The notes: generated by a model from the letters alone, not told the origin. A DNA stretch of 64,000 bases from Lentibacter algarum (GCF_018860975.1 NZ_JAHKQI010000009.1:62001-126000); one strand, 5' to 3'. Shown: positions 51,987-61,370, counted from the first letter of the stretch. Numbers and translations are program-made.

Positions 51987-52763
51987 ATGGGAACCGTCTC
52001 TAAAGCCCTATCTTTGCTGACATATTTCTCGCGCTCGCGCAGCCTGATCGGGTTGAGCGAGATGTCTCGTCTGTCCGGGTTAAACAAGGCCACGGTGCAC
52101 CGTTTGCTCACCGAATTACAGGACCAGGGATTCGTTGAACAAGCCGGAACGGGCCGCGAATACCGCCTCGGCGTCGCCTTTTTGCGCCTCGCTGCCCTGC
52201 GCGAAGCCGCCGTTCCTATGCGCGATATCGCAATGACTGCCCTCACAAAACTCGCCGAAGCGACCGGCGAAACCGCGCATATTTCACTCTTGCAAGGCAG
52301 CACACTCAGCACGCTGGCCTATGTCTACTCGCACCAGCACGGCACCCGCGTCACCATGGAAGACGCAGAGGTTCTGCCGCTCCACGCGACAAGCTCGGGC
52401 CTTGCTGTTCTGGGGTTTTCGGATGCGGGTTTTGTTGACGAAGTGCTGTCTGCAAGGCTTGAAGCCCTCACAGCCAACACCGAGACGAACCCGGCCAAGC
52501 TGCGCAAAATTCTCGCGCAGGTGCGCGCAGATTGCATGGCAGAATCCGTCGGAAACTTTGAAGACGACGTGCACACACACGCCATGCCGCTGTTTGATGC
52601 GCGCCAATCCTGCATCGGCGCACTCGCCATAGCCGCACCCGTGTCACGCATGGATGACGCGCTGCGCACCGCCATTCGCGCCAACCTTCGACAGGCTGCC
52701 CTGCGCCTCACACGCGCGACGGGTGGCTTCCTTCCGCAATCGTTTAATGAGGCCGCCGCATGA
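51987..52763 (+). CDS. IclR-family transcriptional regulator
   Basis: A 258-residue regulator. The N-terminal winged helix-turn-helix is MGTVSKALSLLTYFSRSRSL, IGLSEMSRLSGLNKATVHRL and LTELQDQGFVEQAGTGREYR. The C-terminal effector domain follows (LAEATGETAHISLLQGSTLS, then VLPLHATSSGLAVLGFSD). It sits beside inverted repeats shared with the divergent transporter operon and is the first gene of its own operon. It likely senses the transporter's substrate or a breakdown product; that is inference. Confidence 0.92.
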   Translation: MGTVSKALSLLTYFSRSRSLIGLSEMSRLSGLNKATVHRLLTELQDQGFVEQAGTGREYRLGVAFLRLAALREAAVPMRDIAMTALTKLAEATGETAHISLLQGSTLSTLAYVYSHQHGTRVTMEDAEVLPLHATSSGLAVLGFSDAGFVDEVLSARLEALTANTETNPAKLRKILAQVRADCMAESVGNFEDDVHTHAMPLFDARQSCIGALAIAAPVSRMDDALRTAIRANLRQAALRLTRATGGFLPQSFNEAAA

Positions 52764-53425
52764 GTCAGCAAGCCCTTATCCTTGACTTTGGAGGCGTCGT
52801 GTCGCGCACATTGTTCGAGACACACAACCTCACCGAAGCCGCTCTTGGCTTGCCCGCTGGTAGCCTTACCTGGCAAGGCCCTTTCGCACCCGACACCGAT
52901 ACGCTCTGGCGTAACATGCAAGCCGACGAGATAAGCGAGCGCGACTACTGGAGCGAGCGCACCCGTGAAGTCGGCCAGCTTGTGGGCGAAAACTGGACAG
53001 AGATGAGCCAGTTTGTACGCGCCGCGCGCGGGGCCGAGCCCGAAGCCGTCATCCGCCCCGAGTTTCGCCAAACCATCGCTGCATGTAAGGCAGCGGGCAT
53101 TCGCCTCGCGATCCTCTCCAACGAGCTTGATCTCTTCTATGGCGCCGACTTTCGCGAGAAGCTGCCTTTCCTCGCTGACTTCGAAGTGATTATCGACGCC
53201 ACCTACACCGGCATCCTCAAGCCCGACGCACGCGCCTATGAGGCTGTGCTGGAAGAGCTGGCCCTGCCTGCAAGCGCCTGTGTTTTCGTCGACGACCAGC
53301 TCCGCAACATCAAAGGCGCTGAGGCCATCGGCCTGCCCAACGTCCACTTCGACGTCACCTCACCTGCAACAAGCTACCAAGACGCACTCGGCCTCTTGGG
53401 CCTCCCTGAAAGGACACTGACATGA
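52760..53425 (+). CDS. HAD-family hydrolase
   Basis: A 221-residue HAD-IA-type protein. The nucleophile motif is LILDFGGVVS with Asp9; Gly11 takes the place of the usual second Asp of phosphatases, a DFGG variant seen in several HAD-IA proteins. ILSNELDLF is motif II, a Lys is in GILKPDARAYEAVLEELAL (motif III) and VFVDDQLRNIKGAEAIGLPN is motif IV. Phosphatase or haloacid-type chemistry is possible. It overlaps both neighbours by ATGA, so it works with the aminotransferase. Confidence 0.88.
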   Translation: MSQQALILDFGGVVSRTLFETHNLTEAALGLPAGSLTWQGPFAPDTDTLWRNMQADEISERDYWSERTREVGQLVGENWTEMSQFVRAARGAEPEAVIRPEFRQTIAACKAAGIRLAILSNELDLFYGADFREKLPFLADFEVIIDATYTGILKPDARAYEAVLEELALPASACVFVDDQLRNIKGAEAIGLPNVHFDVTSPATSYQDALGLLGLPERTLT

Positions 53426-54777
53426 AAGACAGCAACTTCCTCAAAGAGAAAAACGCCCGTTCGCTTTGGCATCCGATGGCACACCCAGCCGACAGCCTCG
53501 CCAACCCGCCGACAATCGTCACCGGTGCGGAAGGTGTGAACATTATTGATGTCGATGGTCATAAAGTTGTCGACGGTGTTGGCGGCCTCTGGAACGTCAA
53601 CCTCGGCTTCTCCTGCCAGCCCGTCAAAGACGCGATCGCAGCCCAGCTTGAGCAGCTCCCCTACTACTCGACGTTTCGCGGCACGACCAACGACGCCGTC
53701 ATCGAACTCTCCGAAGAGCTGCGTGAGTTTTTTGAGCCCGACGGCCTCACCCGGGCGTTCTATACGTCTGGTGGATCTGACTCTGTCGAGACAGCCCTGC
53801 GCCTCGCGCGGCAGTATCACAAGGTGAAGGGTGAGCCCGCCCGAACCAAGTTTCTCTCGCTCAAAAAAGGCTATCACGGCACGCATTTCGGCGGCGCATC
53901 CGTTAACGGCAACGCCAACTTCCGCACCGCCTACGAGCCGCTACTGGCTGGATGTCACCACATCCCGGCGCCCTACACCTACCGCAACCCCTTCAACGAG
54001 ACAGACCCCGAAAAGCTCGCCCAGCTCTGCCTTGCGGCGCTTGAAGACGAGATTGCCTTTCAAGGTGCCGGCACAATCGCCGCCTTTATCATGGAACCTG
54101 TCTTGGGCGCAGGCGGCGTCATCCCGCCACACGAAAGCTTCATGCCCGGCGTGCGCGACATCTGCACCCGCAATGGCATCCTGCTCATCGCTGATGAAGT
54201 GATCACAGCATTTGGCCGCACTGGCTCATGGTCGGGCTCACGTCACTGGGGCGTGAAACCCGACTTCATGTGCACCGCCAAAGCGATCACCAACGGTTAC
54301 TTCCCGTTTGGCGCGGTGATGATCGCCGACGAAGTCGTGCAAGTGTTCGAGAACGACAAAACAGGCAAAGCTGCTATCGGTCATGGCTACACCTACTCAG
54401 GCCACCCTGTCGGCGCAGCTGCGGCACTGGCTTGCTTGACCGAAACCAAACGCCTGAAAGTAAACGAAAACGCCGCTGCCCGTGGCGCCGAACTTTTCGA
54501 AGGCATGCAAGCTCTGCAAAACAAGCACAGCATCATCGGTGACGTGCGCGGCGGCCACGGCCTCATGTGCGCAATGGAACTTGTTTCAGACCGCGGTAAC
54601 AAAACCCCGATTGACAAAGCCACAACGGCGACCCTGCAAGAGGTCACCTATAACAATGGCGCAATGGTGCGAATTTCCGGCCCCAATGTGATCCTCTCGC
54701 CGCCGCTGGTTCTGACAAGTGACGATGTTCAAACCATCCTCAATGCCCTCGACGCAGGCTTCAAGGCCGCCGGCTAA
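53422..54777 (+). CDS. Class III aminotransferase (omega-amino acid:pyruvate type)
   Basis: A 451-residue PLP enzyme. The N-terminus has LWHPMAHPADSLANPPTIVT as in omega-amino acid:pyruvate transaminases; YTSGGSDSVETALRLARQYH, EPVLGAGGVIPPHESFMPGV, ADEVITAFGRTGSWSGS and CTAKAITNGYFPFGAV (PLP Lys) follow. The substrate may be an omega-amino acid, diamine or amino alcohol. It closes a three-gene operon with the IclR and HAD genes. An aldehyde product could be oxidised by the PuuC-like enzyme of the divergent operon. Confidence 0.92.
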   Translation: MKDSNFLKEKNARSLWHPMAHPADSLANPPTIVTGAEGVNIIDVDGHKVVDGVGGLWNVNLGFSCQPVKDAIAAQLEQLPYYSTFRGTTNDAVIELSEELREFFEPDGLTRAFYTSGGSDSVETALRLARQYHKVKGEPARTKFLSLKKGYHGTHFGGASVNGNANFRTAYEPLLAGCHHIPAPYTYRNPFNETDPEKLAQLCLAALEDEIAFQGAGTIAAFIMEPVLGAGGVIPPHESFMPGVRDICTRNGILLIADEVITAFGRTGSWSGSRHWGVKPDFMCTAKAITNGYFPFGAVMIADEVVQVFENDKTGKAAIGHGYTYSGHPVGAAAALACLTETKRLKVNENAAARGAELFEGMQALQNKHSIIGDVRGGHGLMCAMELVSDRGNKTPIDKATTATLQEVTYNNGAMVRISGPNVILSPPLVLTSDDVQTILNALDAGFKAAG

Positions 54778-54787
54778 ACGGCAACCC

Positions 54788-55969
54788 TTAAATGCGGTTC
54801 AAAAGCTGGCGTGTCGGCCAGGCATCCGCAGGCATCCCTAACCGCTTTTGCATATCTTGCACTGCGGCACGGGTGCCTGCACCCAAGATGCCGTCAATCT
54901 TGCCGACATCATACCCCTTGCGTGCAAGCTTTTCCTGCAAGCGTTTCATATCCGGCCCGCTGAGGCCTCGTTCGGGCTGGCCGGCATTGAACACAGGGGC
55001 GCCCTCAAGGCGGTTGGCAAAATACGCCGCGGTTAAGACATAGGTAAAGCTCTGGTTCCACTCAAAATAGACCCTAAAGTTCGGATAGGCCAAAAACGCC
55101 GGGCCTTTGCGCCCCTGTGGCAAAATCAGTGAAGCAGGCAAATGCCCCGCAAGCTTCCCGTGCCTCGGCTTCACGCCCATCTTGGCCCAATCCGCCGCCT
55201 TCAACTGCGTCCCCAACCCAGACTTTGACCAGTCCATTTCGGCTGGAACCGCAACCTCTTGCAACCACGGCTCGCCAGCGCGCCAGCCAAGATGGCGCAG
55301 CATTTTCGCGCCGCTCAGCAGTGCATCCGTTGGTGAGGTTTTCAGCCGCACATGCCCGTCACCGTCACCGTCAACACCGTTGTCCAGAATGTCCTGCGGA
55401 AGCATTTGCACCATGCCGATCTCTCCAGCCCAAGCACCTGTAGTCTTGGTTGGGCTAAACTCGCCGCGTTTGTATAGCTCTAGTGCCGCAAAAACTTGCG
55501 GTCGGAACAGCTCAGGGCGGCGGCAATCGTGGCTCAATGTCGTCAGTGCATTGAGCGTATTAAAGTCGCCCTGAAAGCTGCCGTAATCGGTTTCAAATGC
55601 CCAAAATGCCAGCAACACACCGCGGCTCACACCATAGTCGCTCTCCATGCGAGCAAACGTGCGTCCATAGCGCTTGGCATTGTCGCGGCCTTTGGCCAAC
55701 CGCGCGTTCGAGATAAGCCGCCGTGAGAAACTGGTGAAATCCAACTGGAAAACGCCTTGGGCGCGGTCTGCCTTCAGCACCTTTTTGTCTTGTCGCACAT
55801 TGGCAAAAAAGGAGTTCACCGTCTTCGCATCATAGCCTTTGGCACGCGCTTCTTTGCGCATCCCTTCGACAAACCCGCCGAAGCTGCCGCCACATGCGCT
55901 GTTTGCCAAAGCACCTGAGCCTGCACCAAGAACCAAAACCAATAAAGATGTAAAACCGAGTCTGCGCAT
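54788..55969 (-). CDS. MltB-type lytic transglycosylase with peptidoglycan-binding domain
   Basis: A 393-residue exported enzyme. A signal peptide spans residues 1-22 (MRRLGFTSLLVLVLGAGSGA). The MltB-family domain has catalytic Glu126 in AFWAFETDYG, then TLNALTTLSHDCRRP, GAWAGEIGMVQMLPQDILDN and DGDGDGHVRLKTSP. The C-terminal ~60 residues are a peptidoglycan-binding type 1 domain (RLQEKLARKGYDVGKIDGIL, GAGTRAAVQDMQKRLGMPAD). The ATG at 55969 is the natural start; a longer opening to 56038 is not used. Convergent with the aminotransferase gene. Confidence 0.92.
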   Translation of the reverse strand: MRRLGFTSLLVLVLGAGSGALANSACGGSFGGFVEGMRKEARAKGYDAKTVNSFFANVRQDKKVLKADRAQGVFQLDFTSFSRRLISNARLAKGRDNAKRYGRTFARMESDYGVSRGVLLAFWAFETDYGSFQGDFNTLNALTTLSHDCRRPELFRPQVFAALELYKRGEFSPTKTTGAWAGEIGMVQMLPQDILDNGVDGDGDGHVRLKTSPTDALLSGAKMLRHLGWRAGEPWLQEVAVPAEMDWSKSGLGTQLKAADWAKMGVKPRHGKLAGHLPASLILPQGRKGPAFLAYPNFRVYFEWNQSFTYVLTAAYFANRLEGAPVFNAGQPERGLSGPDMKRLQEKLARKGYDVGKIDGILGAGTRAAVQDMQKRLGMPADAWPTRQLLNRI

Positions 55970-56262
55970 GTCTGCTCCCACATTCACCTGAATAACCCAA
56001 AAGGCTCGCGCTCCTAAGAGCTCAAATCCTGAAAACATGCAAGTGCTGCAACAGAGCGCCTTTCTCTCTTGAACACCCTTAGAAATACTAAAACTGTAAA
56101 CAAATTAGCGTGATCTCGCCGAAAACCACGCAATTTTGGCAGGAATTTGGGGATTTTCAGGATATCAAATTTGCAACCAAACCCTTAAACTGCCCAATAT
56201 CTATGCAGACTGTCGGCTTCAGGCTCTCTCCGGCAAAGACTGCATTAACTGGTGAGGATCGT
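55970..56262. other. Divergent region before the response regulator
   Basis: About 293 bases without a convincing gene. It is AT-rich between 56080 and 56220. It must hold the promoters of the transglycosylase and the response regulator. A TGGCAGG-N4-TGGG stretch near 56138 faintly resembles a sigma-54 site but lacks the -12 GC, so no promoter is called. Confidence 0.5.
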
Positions 56263-56628
56263 GTGAACCTTCTAATTGTCGAAGATCAGACAGCTCTGGC
56301 AGAGCTCTGGCGCAAACACCTTGAGCGACAGGGGGCAATTGTCACCGTTGCAGCAAGCGAAGACAGCGCTGTTTCTTATCTGCAAGAGCAAAAGTTCAGC
56401 GTGGTTATTCTTGACCTTGATCTCGCGAAGGGCAGCGCTCTTGCCATAGCCGACTTTGCCAGCTTCCGGCTTCCCGAGGTGCAAGTCATCTGCGTGACGA
56501 GTTCCTCGTTCTTTTCCGACGGTTCTATCTTTAACTTATGTTCGAACGCCTGTGCGCTTATTCAAGCAGACACGCCCCCGAACGACATTGCCGCAATGGC
56601 CGAGCACTTCGGCAGCCGCGCAAGCTAG
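56263..56628 (+). CDS. Single-domain response regulator
   Basis: A 121-residue receiver domain started at GTG 56263, behind GAGGA with 4 bases spacing. It begins VNLLIVEDQTALAELWRKHL with the acidic pair (Glu-Asp), the phosphoacceptor is in VVILDLDLAKGSALA and the Thr/Ser switch in VICVTSSSFF. The usual Lys near the end is not clear: the segment is CALIQADTPPND, so phosphotransfer may be altered. No output domain follows. An in-frame opening to 56110 adds 51 residues with no family match. No histidine kinase is near. Confidence 0.72.
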   Translation: MNLLIVEDQTALAELWRKHLERQGAIVTVAASEDSAVSYLQEQKFSVVILDLDLAKGSALAIADFASFRLPEVQVICVTSSSFFSDGSIFNLCSNACALIQADTPPNDIAAMAEHFGSRAS

Positions 56629-56633
56629 CAGGC

Positions 56634-57239
56634 CTAGCTCGCCTTTTTCAAATCAGCGACCAATTTGTCAAAGTCACCGCGACGTTTGTCGAGCATAGCC
56701 CCGATCTCGGTGCGCTCGGTAAGCAGCATGTTGATACCTTCGACATAAAGGTTGAAAAACTTGTTGCGGCCCGAGCGATCAGACACAAGGAACGTCACCT
56801 TGAATGGCGATTGCCCTTTAAGATACGCCGTCGCATCGACTTCATACCATTTCTTCACCTTGCGCACGCCGGTAACTTCCAGTCGCCCGCCGATAAACTC
56901 GCGGAAACGGCGTCCGTATTTACGCGCCACGTAAACCTGAAATGCTTTTGAGTAAGAGCGCTTCTGAGAAGAGCTTGCTTTGCGCCCGTCGTTCCCAAGT
57001 GTGTAAGCCGCAATGTAGGATGTGTCCGAGTAACGCTCGAAAATGCGCTCGAAGTCACCATACATCGCAGTTTCCGACTTGCCCGAAGCGATCACTTTGT
57101 TGATTTCACCGACCAGCTTGTCAACCAACGCTTTGGCCTCATTCTCGTTGAGCGCCAGCGCCGCTTTCGGGGCGATCATTGCCGCTAGGGCTGCACTTGC
57201 AGTTGCTACAACAGAACGGCGGGTCATCAGATGTTTCAT
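56634..57239 (-). CDS. mlaC: MlaC-type phospholipid-binding protein
   Basis: A 201-residue periplasmic protein that carries phospholipids between outer and inner membrane. The signal region reads MTRRSVVATASAALAAMIAP with a Tat-like RR. The Ttg2D/MlaC fold shows RIFERYSDTSYIAAYTLGND, SYSKAFQVYVARKYGRRF and KKWYEVDATAYLKGQ. The ATG at 57239 lies 2 bases after the mlaA stop, so the two are coupled. The rest of the Mla system is not in the window. Confidence 0.9.
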   Translation of the reverse strand: MKHLMTRRSVVATASAALAAMIAPKAALALNENEAKALVDKLVGEINKVIASGKSETAMYGDFERIFERYSDTSYIAAYTLGNDGRKASSSQKRSYSKAFQVYVARKYGRRFREFIGGRLEVTGVRKVKKWYEVDATAYLKGQSPFKVTFLVSDRSGRNKFFNLYVEGINMLLTERTEIGAMLDKRRGDFDKLVADLKKAS

Positions 57240-57241
57240 GG

Positions 57242-57994
57242 TCAAAATCCTTCGGTATTCAGATCAAACGGGTCACTCTCAACTTCGGCAGCATCTTCCC
57301 CGAGTTCGAAGCGCCGGTTCTGGATGTAAATCGCCCGAGCCTGCGAGTAGCTGTCAGCGCTTTCATAAAGCAGCGCATCAAGCGTATCGGCGTAGGTGCC
57401 CCTGTCGCCAAGCCGTGCCGCCAGCGAAGCTCCGGTGCCGATGTATTTTTCGGGGCTTGGCAGCACGTATGACAGCGGGTTGGTAAACAGATCAACCACT
57501 TTTCCGACAGCATCACGTTCTGTTGATGGGCCCAGCACTGGCAGCTCTACATAAGCGCCTTCACGAACACCCCAGACATGTAGCGTTTCGCCAAAATCAG
57601 TATCGGCTTCCTCAAGCTTGAACTCGCCTGCAGCATCAACAAGCCCGCCGAGGCCGATCGTGGTATTCAGCGCAAAGCGCAAAGTGTTCTTGCCAGCATC
57701 ACCGATACGGCCTTGCAGCAAATTGTTCACCACCAACGAAGGCATGCCAAGGTTCGCCGAGAAGTTGCTAACGCCTTTTTGCACTGGTTTTGGTATGATC
57801 TTCACATACCCGTTGCCTGCCGGACGCACCACAGCGCGGTCAATCGACTTGTTCAGTTCGTGGTTGTTGCGGTTGCGCTCTTCAAACGGATCAAACGCCA
57901 AAGCAGGATCATGCCCAGCACCCGGATTGTTACACCCGGCAAGCGTTACACTGATCAATACTGCTGAAATAACGTTCAAAACGCGGAAATTCAC
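57242..57994 (-). CDS. mlaA: MlaA (VacJ) outer-membrane lipoprotein
   Basis: A 250-residue lipoprotein that draws misplaced phospholipids from the outer leaflet. The start is GTG at 57994, behind GGGGG, giving signal VTLAGC with lipid Cys21. Family blocks follow: DPFEERNRNNHELNKSIDRA, the VSNFSANLGMPSLVVNNLLQ segment, RFALNTTIGLGGLVDAAGEF and GAYVELPVLGPSTERDAVGK. A longer opening to 58054 is not used. mlaC is directly downstream, as usual in alphaproteobacteria. Confidence 0.92.
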   Translation of the reverse strand: MNFRVLNVISAVLISVTLAGCNNPGAGHDPALAFDPFEERNRNNHELNKSIDRAVVRPAGNGYVKIIPKPVQKGVSNFSANLGMPSLVVNNLLQGRIGDAGKNTLRFALNTTIGLGGLVDAAGEFKLEEADTDFGETLHVWGVREGAYVELPVLGPSTERDAVGKVVDLFTNPLSYVLPSPEKYIGTGASLAARLGDRGTYADTLDALLYESADSYSQARAIYIQNRRFELGEDAAEVESDPFDLNTEGF

Positions 57995-58163
57995 GTAGCA
58001 CCCCCTAATTCCATTGGTCTCATCTAATTCATCATGCCCGCAAGTCCATGCCACGCAAAGGGTTCTCTTAGATCTGTGGCAGTTTGGAAACAGAACCGCT
58101 ATAGAAATGGGCGGACTCCCGCGTGGTCAACCTTTTACAACCTATTCGAACTAGAAAGACCCT

Positions 58164-59897
58164 ATGAACAAACCAAATCTTCAAACCGGCCTTGAAGAGC
58201 TTCGCGCAATACGGCGCGAAAGCCGGGGCCTTTTCTGGGCTGCGGGTTTGTTCAGTGTGCTTGTTAACCTGTTGATGCTCACCGGCCCGCTCTACATGTT
58301 GCAGGTCTATGACAGGGTGCTTGGCTCGCGCTCCGAGGCCACGTTGGTTGCCCTAACAGTGCTTGTCATCTTTCTCTACACGATGATGGGCTTGCTCGAC
58401 TACGCTCGCGGGCGGATCATGGCCCGAGTTGGGGCGCGTTTCCAGACGCGACTTGATCAGCGGGTGTTTGACGCAGTGCTGCGCAAAAACGCCCTTGGCA
58501 TCCACGATCAAAGCGCCACAGCCCTCCGTGATCTTGAGGCAGTGCAGCGCTTGCTCACTTCTCCAGCGCTCATGGCCTTGTTTGACATGCCATTTGCCCC
58601 GTTGTTTTTGTTCGGGATTTTTCTGTTTCACCCCTGGCTCGGCATACTCGCAGTTGTTGGTGGTGCGGTTCTGGTTCTGATCACTCTGACCAATCTGAAA
58701 ACAACGCGTCGTCCACTGATGAAAGCCAACCAGGCCCTCGTGATCGCCGAGCAAACCTCCGAACAACTGCGCGCCGAAAGCGAAATGATCCAGGCGATGG
58801 GGATGCGCGAAGCAGCCTTTCACCGCTGGCAGCAGTCGCGCACCTCTTCGTTGAGTGAACAGCTTCATGCTGCCGATCTTGGCGGTATCTTTACCACTTC
58901 TGGCAAGGCCTTCAGGATGCTCTTGCAATCGCTGATGCTCGGGCTTGGCGCCTACCTCGTGCTGCAAGCCGAACTTACCCCCGGCGCCATGATCGCCGGC
59001 TCCATCCTCATGGGCCGCGCCTTGGCGCCGATTGAAGTCACCATTGGTCAATGGCCGGTGTTCGAGCGCGCTCGAAAAGGCTGGGAAACGCTCTCTAATC
59101 TGCTCTCGGAAGTGTCACCCGAGGCTACCCGCACAGCCCTGCCACGCCCGCAAGCCCTTCTTGAAGTGCAGCAAGCAACAGTCGTTCCACCGGGTGAAGC
59201 ACAAGCCGCCCTCAAGATGGTTAACTTCACGCTCAAGCCCGGCCAAGCTGTCGGTGTCATCGGAAAATCAGGGGCAGGAAAGTCAACGCTGGCGCGCACC
59301 CTTACCGGAGCTTGGCGCCCGGCAGGCGGCAAAGTCCGGCTCGACGGTGCAACTCTCGATCAATATGATCCGACCGTTCTCGGCACATTGATCGGATACC
59401 TTCCGCAACGTGTCGAGCTGTTTGACGGCACCATTGCCGAGAACATCGCGAAACTTTCGCAATCACCCGATTCCGAAGCTGTTATCGCCGCCGCCAAACG
59501 CGCCGATGCGCACAACATGATCCTGCAATTGCCCGATGGGTATGACAGCCGCGTGTCGGCAAATGGCGGGCGGCTGTCCGGCGGGCAGATCCAGCGCATC
59601 GGTCTGGCACGAGCGATGTATGGCGAGCCGGTTTTACTCATTCTTGATGAGCCAAACTCCAACCTCGACAACGACGGAGGCCTTGCTCTCAACCGTGCCA
59701 TCAAGGGCTTCAAAGACCGCGGTGGAGCCGTGCTGATCATGGCCCACAGACCCGCCGCCATCGAAGAATGCGACCTTCTGCTAATGCTCGAAGACGGGCG
59801 CATGCTGGCCTTTGGCCCGAAAGATGAAGTGCTGCGCAAAGTCACGCAAAACCATGCGCAACTTGCCGCCAAACCTGCCCCGAAGGGAGACAGTTGA
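58164..59897 (+). CDS. Type I secretion ABC transporter (PrtD-like)
   Basis: A 577-residue ABC exporter: a membrane domain with ~6 TM segments (residues 25-300; first LFWAAGLFSVLVNLLMLTGP) and an ATPase domain. Walker A is GVIGKSGAGKSTLARTLTGA, the signature is RLSGGQIQRIGLARAM and Walker B is VLLILDEPNSNLDND. There is no N-terminal peptidase domain, as in the PrtD/AprD group that exports RTX-type proteins. The fusion-protein gene overlaps its stop by one base (TGATG). No RTX substrate or TolC gene is nearby. Confidence 0.93.
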   Translation: MNKPNLQTGLEELRAIRRESRGLFWAAGLFSVLVNLLMLTGPLYMLQVYDRVLGSRSEATLVALTVLVIFLYTMMGLLDYARGRIMARVGARFQTRLDQRVFDAVLRKNALGIHDQSATALRDLEAVQRLLTSPALMALFDMPFAPLFLFGIFLFHPWLGILAVVGGAVLVLITLTNLKTTRRPLMKANQALVIAEQTSEQLRAESEMIQAMGMREAAFHRWQQSRTSSLSEQLHAADLGGIFTTSGKAFRMLLQSLMLGLGAYLVLQAELTPGAMIAGSILMGRALAPIEVTIGQWPVFERARKGWETLSNLLSEVSPEATRTALPRPQALLEVQQATVVPPGEAQAALKMVNFTLKPGQAVGVIGKSGAGKSTLARTLTGAWRPAGGKVRLDGATLDQYDPTVLGTLIGYLPQRVELFDGTIAENIAKLSQSPDSEAVIAAAKRADAHNMILQLPDGYDSRVSANGGRLSGGQIQRIGLARAMYGEPVLLILDEPNSNLDNDGGLALNRAIKGFKDRGGAVLIMAHRPAAIEECDLLLMLEDGRMLAFGPKDEVLRKVTQNHAQLAAKPAPKGDS

Positions 59898-61297
59898 TGC
59901 CACGCCGTGACAGCAACACTGCCCTTGTGCCGCGCGGTGGAACGCTCCCGGCGAAGCTTGCTGGGCACCACAGTGAGGACGCGTCGCAAGCCAAGGCTGA
60001 AACCCGCCGTCGCTGGCCTGCGCGCATGCCCGTTTTCGTAGGCCTTCTCGCAACTTTGCTGCTTGTTGGCGGCTTCGGCGGGTGGGCGGTGTTCAGCTCG
60101 CTCGCAGGCGCGATCGTCGCGTCAGGGCGCGTTGAAGTCGAGCAAAACAGGCAAGTTGTTCAGCACCTCGATGGCGGTGTTGTTGCGCAAATTCTCGTAG
60201 AGGAAGGCGACACAATCGTTGCCGGTGACATCTTGCTGGAGCTTGACAGCACCACGCTACGCTCCGAGCTTTCCATTGTTGAATCCCAGTTGTTCGAAGT
60301 GCTTTCGCGCCGCGCCCGCCTTGAGGCCGAGCGCGACGAAGACGACACCTTCACCGTCGATCAGGAATTGACCGAACTGGCGGCAACAAACACTGAAATT
60401 GCCGACCTTATCGAAGGCCAGAAGCGGCTGTTTGCGGCCCGGCGCGAAGGCGTGTCGCGCGAGCGTGCACAACTTGCCAAACAACGTGATCAAATCAGCG
60501 ATCAGGTGCGCGGCCTCAATGCCCAAACCGCAGCCTTAAGCGAGCAAATTGCCCTCATCGGTGAAGAGCTGAAGAACCAGGAAAGCCTGCTGGAACGCGG
60601 GCTTGCGCAGTCTTCACGGGTGCTGTCTCTGCAACGAGAAGCCGCTCGCCTCAAAGGCAATGTCGGTGAGCTCACCGCGCAAATGGCCCAAGCCGAAGGC
60701 CGGATCATCGAATCCGAGCTTGAAAGCCTCAAGCTCGCGGGCACCGTTCGCGAAGAAGCCATCAGCCAACTGCGCGACTTGAGAGTGCAAGAACACGAAC
60801 TGCGCGAACGCCGCTTGAGCCTCAAGGACAGGCTCTCTCGCCTGTCGATCACCGCGCCTGTGTCTGGCGTCATCTATGGCCTCACCGTCAACACACCACG
60901 CTCGGTGTTACGCCCCGCCGAACCTGTGCTTTACATCGTTCCGCAAGACCGCCCTCTGGTGATCGCAGCCCAAGTGCCACCGATCCACATTGATCAGGTT
61001 TATGCCGGACAGAAAGTGAACCTACGCTTTTCCGCTCTTGATCAGCGCCGCACACCCGAGTTGTCCGGCCAAGTCGTGCACGTCTCGCCTGACAGCTTCA
61101 CCGACGAGGCCCGCGGCACTTCGTATTACCGCGCCGAGATCATCCTTGCAGAGGGTGAAATCGACAAACTTCCGGAGGGCTCGGTGCTGATCCCCGGCAT
61201 GCCAGCCGAGGCCTATATCCTAACCAGCGAGCGCAGCCCTCTTGACTACCTTATCAAACCGTTCTCCGACTATTTTGAAGGGGCATTTCGCGACTGA
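59897..61297 (+). CDS. Type I secretion membrane fusion protein (HlyD/PrtE-like)
   Basis: A 466-residue inner-membrane protein with one N-terminal TM segment (VFVGLLATLLLVGGFGGWAV) and a large periplasmic part. The biotinyl-lipoyl-like pair is in QVVQHLDGGVVAQILVEEGD and ITAPVSGVIYGLTVNTPRSV, flanking a long coiled coil (residues ~130-320). The C-terminal domain has PEGSVLIPGMPAEAYILTSE and RSPLDYLIKPFSDYF, as in PrtE/HlyD. The ATG at 59897 overlaps the transporter stop. It bridges the ABC exporter to an outer-membrane TolC protein encoded elsewhere. Confidence 0.93.
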   Translation: MPRRDSNTALVPRGGTLPAKLAGHHSEDASQAKAETRRRWPARMPVFVGLLATLLLVGGFGGWAVFSSLAGAIVASGRVEVEQNRQVVQHLDGGVVAQILVEEGDTIVAGDILLELDSTTLRSELSIVESQLFEVLSRRARLEAERDEDDTFTVDQELTELAATNTEIADLIEGQKRLFAARREGVSRERAQLAKQRDQISDQVRGLNAQTAALSEQIALIGEELKNQESLLERGLAQSSRVLSLQREAARLKGNVGELTAQMAQAEGRIIESELESLKLAGTVREEAISQLRDLRVQEHELRERRLSLKDRLSRLSITAPVSGVIYGLTVNTPRSVLRPAEPVLYIVPQDRPLVIAAQVPPIHIDQVYAGQKVNLRFSALDQRRTPELSGQVVHVSPDSFTDEARGTSYYRAEIILAEGEIDKLPEGSVLIPGMPAEAYILTSERSPLDYLIKPFSDYFEGAFRD

Positions 61298-61370
61298 CCG
61301 CATGTTTTGCCGTTTCGGCCCGCCGCGTTTGCCGTTAGCCTCATGGCGACTCACCTAACAGGAGACACCC

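Noticed and set aside
56130-56150. Sigma-54 promoter before the response regulator
   Set aside because: TGGCAGG fits the -24 element, but the -12 position lacks the required GC.
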